A DNA stretch of 25,099 nucleotides from JACKOF01 sp041571855 (GTDB taxonomy: Bacteria; Pseudomonadota; Gammaproteobacteria; Pseudomonadales; Porticoccaceae), in contig JBFFTH010000010.1 of the NCBI GenBank assembly GCA_041571855.1, positions 1-25,099 on the forward strand, in the 5' to 3' direction. Within the stretch, counting starts at the first letter, position 1. Each line of letters starts with the position of its first letter. Shown one piece after another: positions 23,840 through 25,099 of this stretch. The position numbers were made by a program, and so were the translations under genes. The notes under the pieces were generated by a model. That model saw nothing but the letters and a program-made list of their open reading frames with translations, had not been told where the DNA came from and searched no databases.

Positions 23840-25060
23840 ATGGGCGATTTTCATCAGAACGGCACCATCACCACCCTTCACAACCTGACCGACCGCTCAC
23901 TGGAAGCGATGGAAAGCGACTTGCTCCGGTTTTCCCAGGCCCGACCCATGGCGCTGATACTACCGTCACTCTACTCTGAGCTGGAAGCCCCTGCCCTCGC
24001 CAACATCGTCAACGAACTAAAACAGGTGCCCTACCTGGAGGAAATCGTCATCGGGCTCGACCGTGCCAGTGAAGACCAGTACCGGCATGCGCTGAAATTC
24101 TTTGGTGAACTACCCCAGCCCCATCGCATTTTGTGGAATGATGGGCCCCGTCTCCAGGCGATCAACAAGCAGCTGGAGCAACTTGACCTGGCGCCACCGG
24201 AAAGGGGCAAAGGCAGCAATGTCTGGTACTGCATGGGCTATATTCTGGCCGCCAGCAAGGCCGAGTCCATCGCCCTGCACGATTGTGATATCACCACCTA
24301 CGACCGAAGCCTGCTGGCGCGACTTATCTACCCCGTTGCCAACCCCGGGTTCAACTACGAATTCTGCAAAGGCTACTACGCACGCGTGTCTGACGACCGC
24401 ATCAATGGTCGTGTCTGCCGCTTACTTGTGACGCCACTTATTCGCGCCCTGAAGGGGACTTTGGGAAGTATGGACTATCTGGATTACCTGGACAGTTTCC
24501 GCTACCCGCTTGCGGGTGAATTCTCTTTCCGCCGCGATGTGCTGAACGATTTGCGCATACCCAGTGACTGGGGCCTGGAAATCGGCGTCTTGTCGGAACT
24601 GCAGCGAAACTATGCCAATAATCGCATCTGCCAGGTAGATATTGCCGACAGCTACGATCACAAGCACCAGAACCTCTCGGCAGATGATGCCAGCGCAGGG
24701 CTGTCACGCATGTCGATCGATATCGCCAAGGCCATGTTCAGGAAACTGGCGTCCCGCGGCGTAACGCTGGACCAAAGTACTTTCCGCTCGATCAAGGCCA
24801 CTTACTATCGTATTGCACTGGATTTCGTAGAATCCTACAACAACGATGCCATCATGAACGGTCTCAATGTGTACGTTCACGAGGAAGAAAAAGCGGTGGA
24901 GCTTTTTGCCAACAATATCGTATTGGCAGGAGAGATATTTATGGCTCACCCCAAAGAGCGACCCTTTATTTCCTGCTGGAACCGAATCAGCAGCGCGATT
25001 CCGGACATCATGCAGCAGCTGACAAAAGCAGTGGAGGAGGATCACCGGGATTATGCCTGA
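23840..25060 (+). CDS. gpgS: Glucosyl-3-phosphoglycerate synthase (GpgS, GT81-like)
   Basis: The 406-residue glycosyltransferase should join glucose from a nucleotide sugar to 3-phosphoglycerate. A GT-A fold is indicated by LILPSLYSE (39-47, donor site), GKGSNVW (123-129, the acceptor phosphate loop) and the metal motif HDCDI (147-151, DxD at 148-150). Next come LAGEFSFRRDVL (224-235) and DWGLEIGVL (243-251), with H274 in YDHKHQ. These occur in this order in GpgS enzymes and not in the mannosyl MpgS family. The ATG at 23840 follows GAGGT with seven bases between. It completes the operon kinase-phosphatase-synthase. The donor (UDP-, ADP- or GDP-glucose) cannot be told from sequence. The gene stops 39 bases before the window end. 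Confidence 0.92.
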   Translation: MGDFHQNGTITTLHNLTDRSLEAMESDLLRFSQARPMALILPSLYSELEAPALANIVNELKQVPYLEEIVIGLDRASEDQYRHALKFFGELPQPHRILWNDGPRLQAINKQLEQLDLAPPERGKGSNVWYCMGYILAASKAESIALHDCDITTYDRSLLARLIYPVANPGFNYEFCKGYYARVSDDRINGRVCRLLVTPLIRALKGTLGSMDYLDYLDSFRYPLAGEFSFRRDVLNDLRIPSDWGLEIGVLSELQRNYANNRICQVDIADSYDHKHQNLSADDASAGLSRMSIDIAKAMFRKLASRGVTLDQSTFRSIKATYYRIALDFVESYNNDAIMNGLNVYVHEEEKAVELFANNIVLAGEIFMAHPKERPFISCWNRISSAIPDIMQQLTKAVEEDHRDYA

Positions 25061-25067
25061 CTTAGCT

Positions 25068-25083
25068 CGTTGCCAAAGCAACG
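25068..25083. other. Hairpin after gpgS
   Basis: CGTTGC (25068-25073) and GCAACG (25078-25083) make a perfect 6-bp stem with a CAAA loop eight bases after the gpgS stop. No T-run follows, and an ACAGGAG at 25087-25093 may be the ribosome-binding site of a further gene outside the window, so it is probably not a full terminator. Confidence 0.3.
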
Positions 25084-25099
25084 CTGACAGGAGCCTGGG

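Overview
The window looks like chromosomal DNA of a marine or halophilic gammaproteobacterium, possibly of the Cellvibrionales/Halieaceae type. This is inferred from gene content and not from any phylogenetic marker. The supporting content is a Vibrio-TonB2-style energy-transducing operon with a DUF3450 gene, an NhaD-type Na+/H+ antiporter, a PutP-like sodium symporter and a full set of genes for the compatible solute glucosylglycerate. I see no insertion sequence, CRISPR array, tRNA or rRNA.

Layout. Positions 1-164 (minus) hold the N-terminus of a CPA2-type cation:proton antiporter cut by the window edge. Positions 165-1387 have no intact gene, but 605-944 (minus) is a decayed BLUF blue-light sensor gene with one frameshift and one internal stop. 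A 1033-residue hybrid histidine kinase follows (1388-4489, minus), then a PutP-like Na+:solute symporter (4864-6288, minus) and a small four-helix membrane protein (6477-6905, minus). After a 577-bp empty stretch comes a plus-strand redox unit: a mono-heme cytochrome c, a Tat-exported small subunit, and a GMC flavoprotein with a C-x5-C-x3-C motif like that of [3Fe-4S]-containing FAD glucose dehydrogenases.

Positions 10099-15627 (minus) are one seven-gene operon: DUF3450 protein, long ExbB (TtpC-like), ExbB, ExbD, TonB, TPR protein and a second ExbD. It would power TonB-dependent outer-membrane uptake. Upstream are nhaD (16136-17491, minus) and a small exported protein that probably shares its promoter.

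The right third is metabolic. A FucA-like class II aldolase overlaps mtnA (18089-19845, plus); the pair fits the dihydroxyacetone-phosphate shunt that disposes of 5'-methylthioadenosine or 5'-deoxyadenosine. From 19872 to 25060 lie four genes that together close a glucosylglycerate cycle. A GH13_18 phosphorylase (minus) is divergent from a plus-strand operon of D-glycerate 3-kinase, a HAD phosphatase and a glucosyl-3-phosphoglycerate synthase. The divergent region holds a good sigma-70 promoter for the phosphorylase framed by a perfect 8-bp inverted repeat.

Taken together, much of the window deals with sodium, salt stress and nutrient uptake: three cation- or Na+-coupled transporters, a compatible-solute cycle and a TonB motor. 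The clearest points for follow-up are the closed glucosylglycerate cycle and its putative operator, the aldolase-mtnA pair, the cluster-binding GMC dehydrogenase with a G10 tract at the start of its export subunit, the double-ExbD TonB operon, and the BLUF pseudogene.
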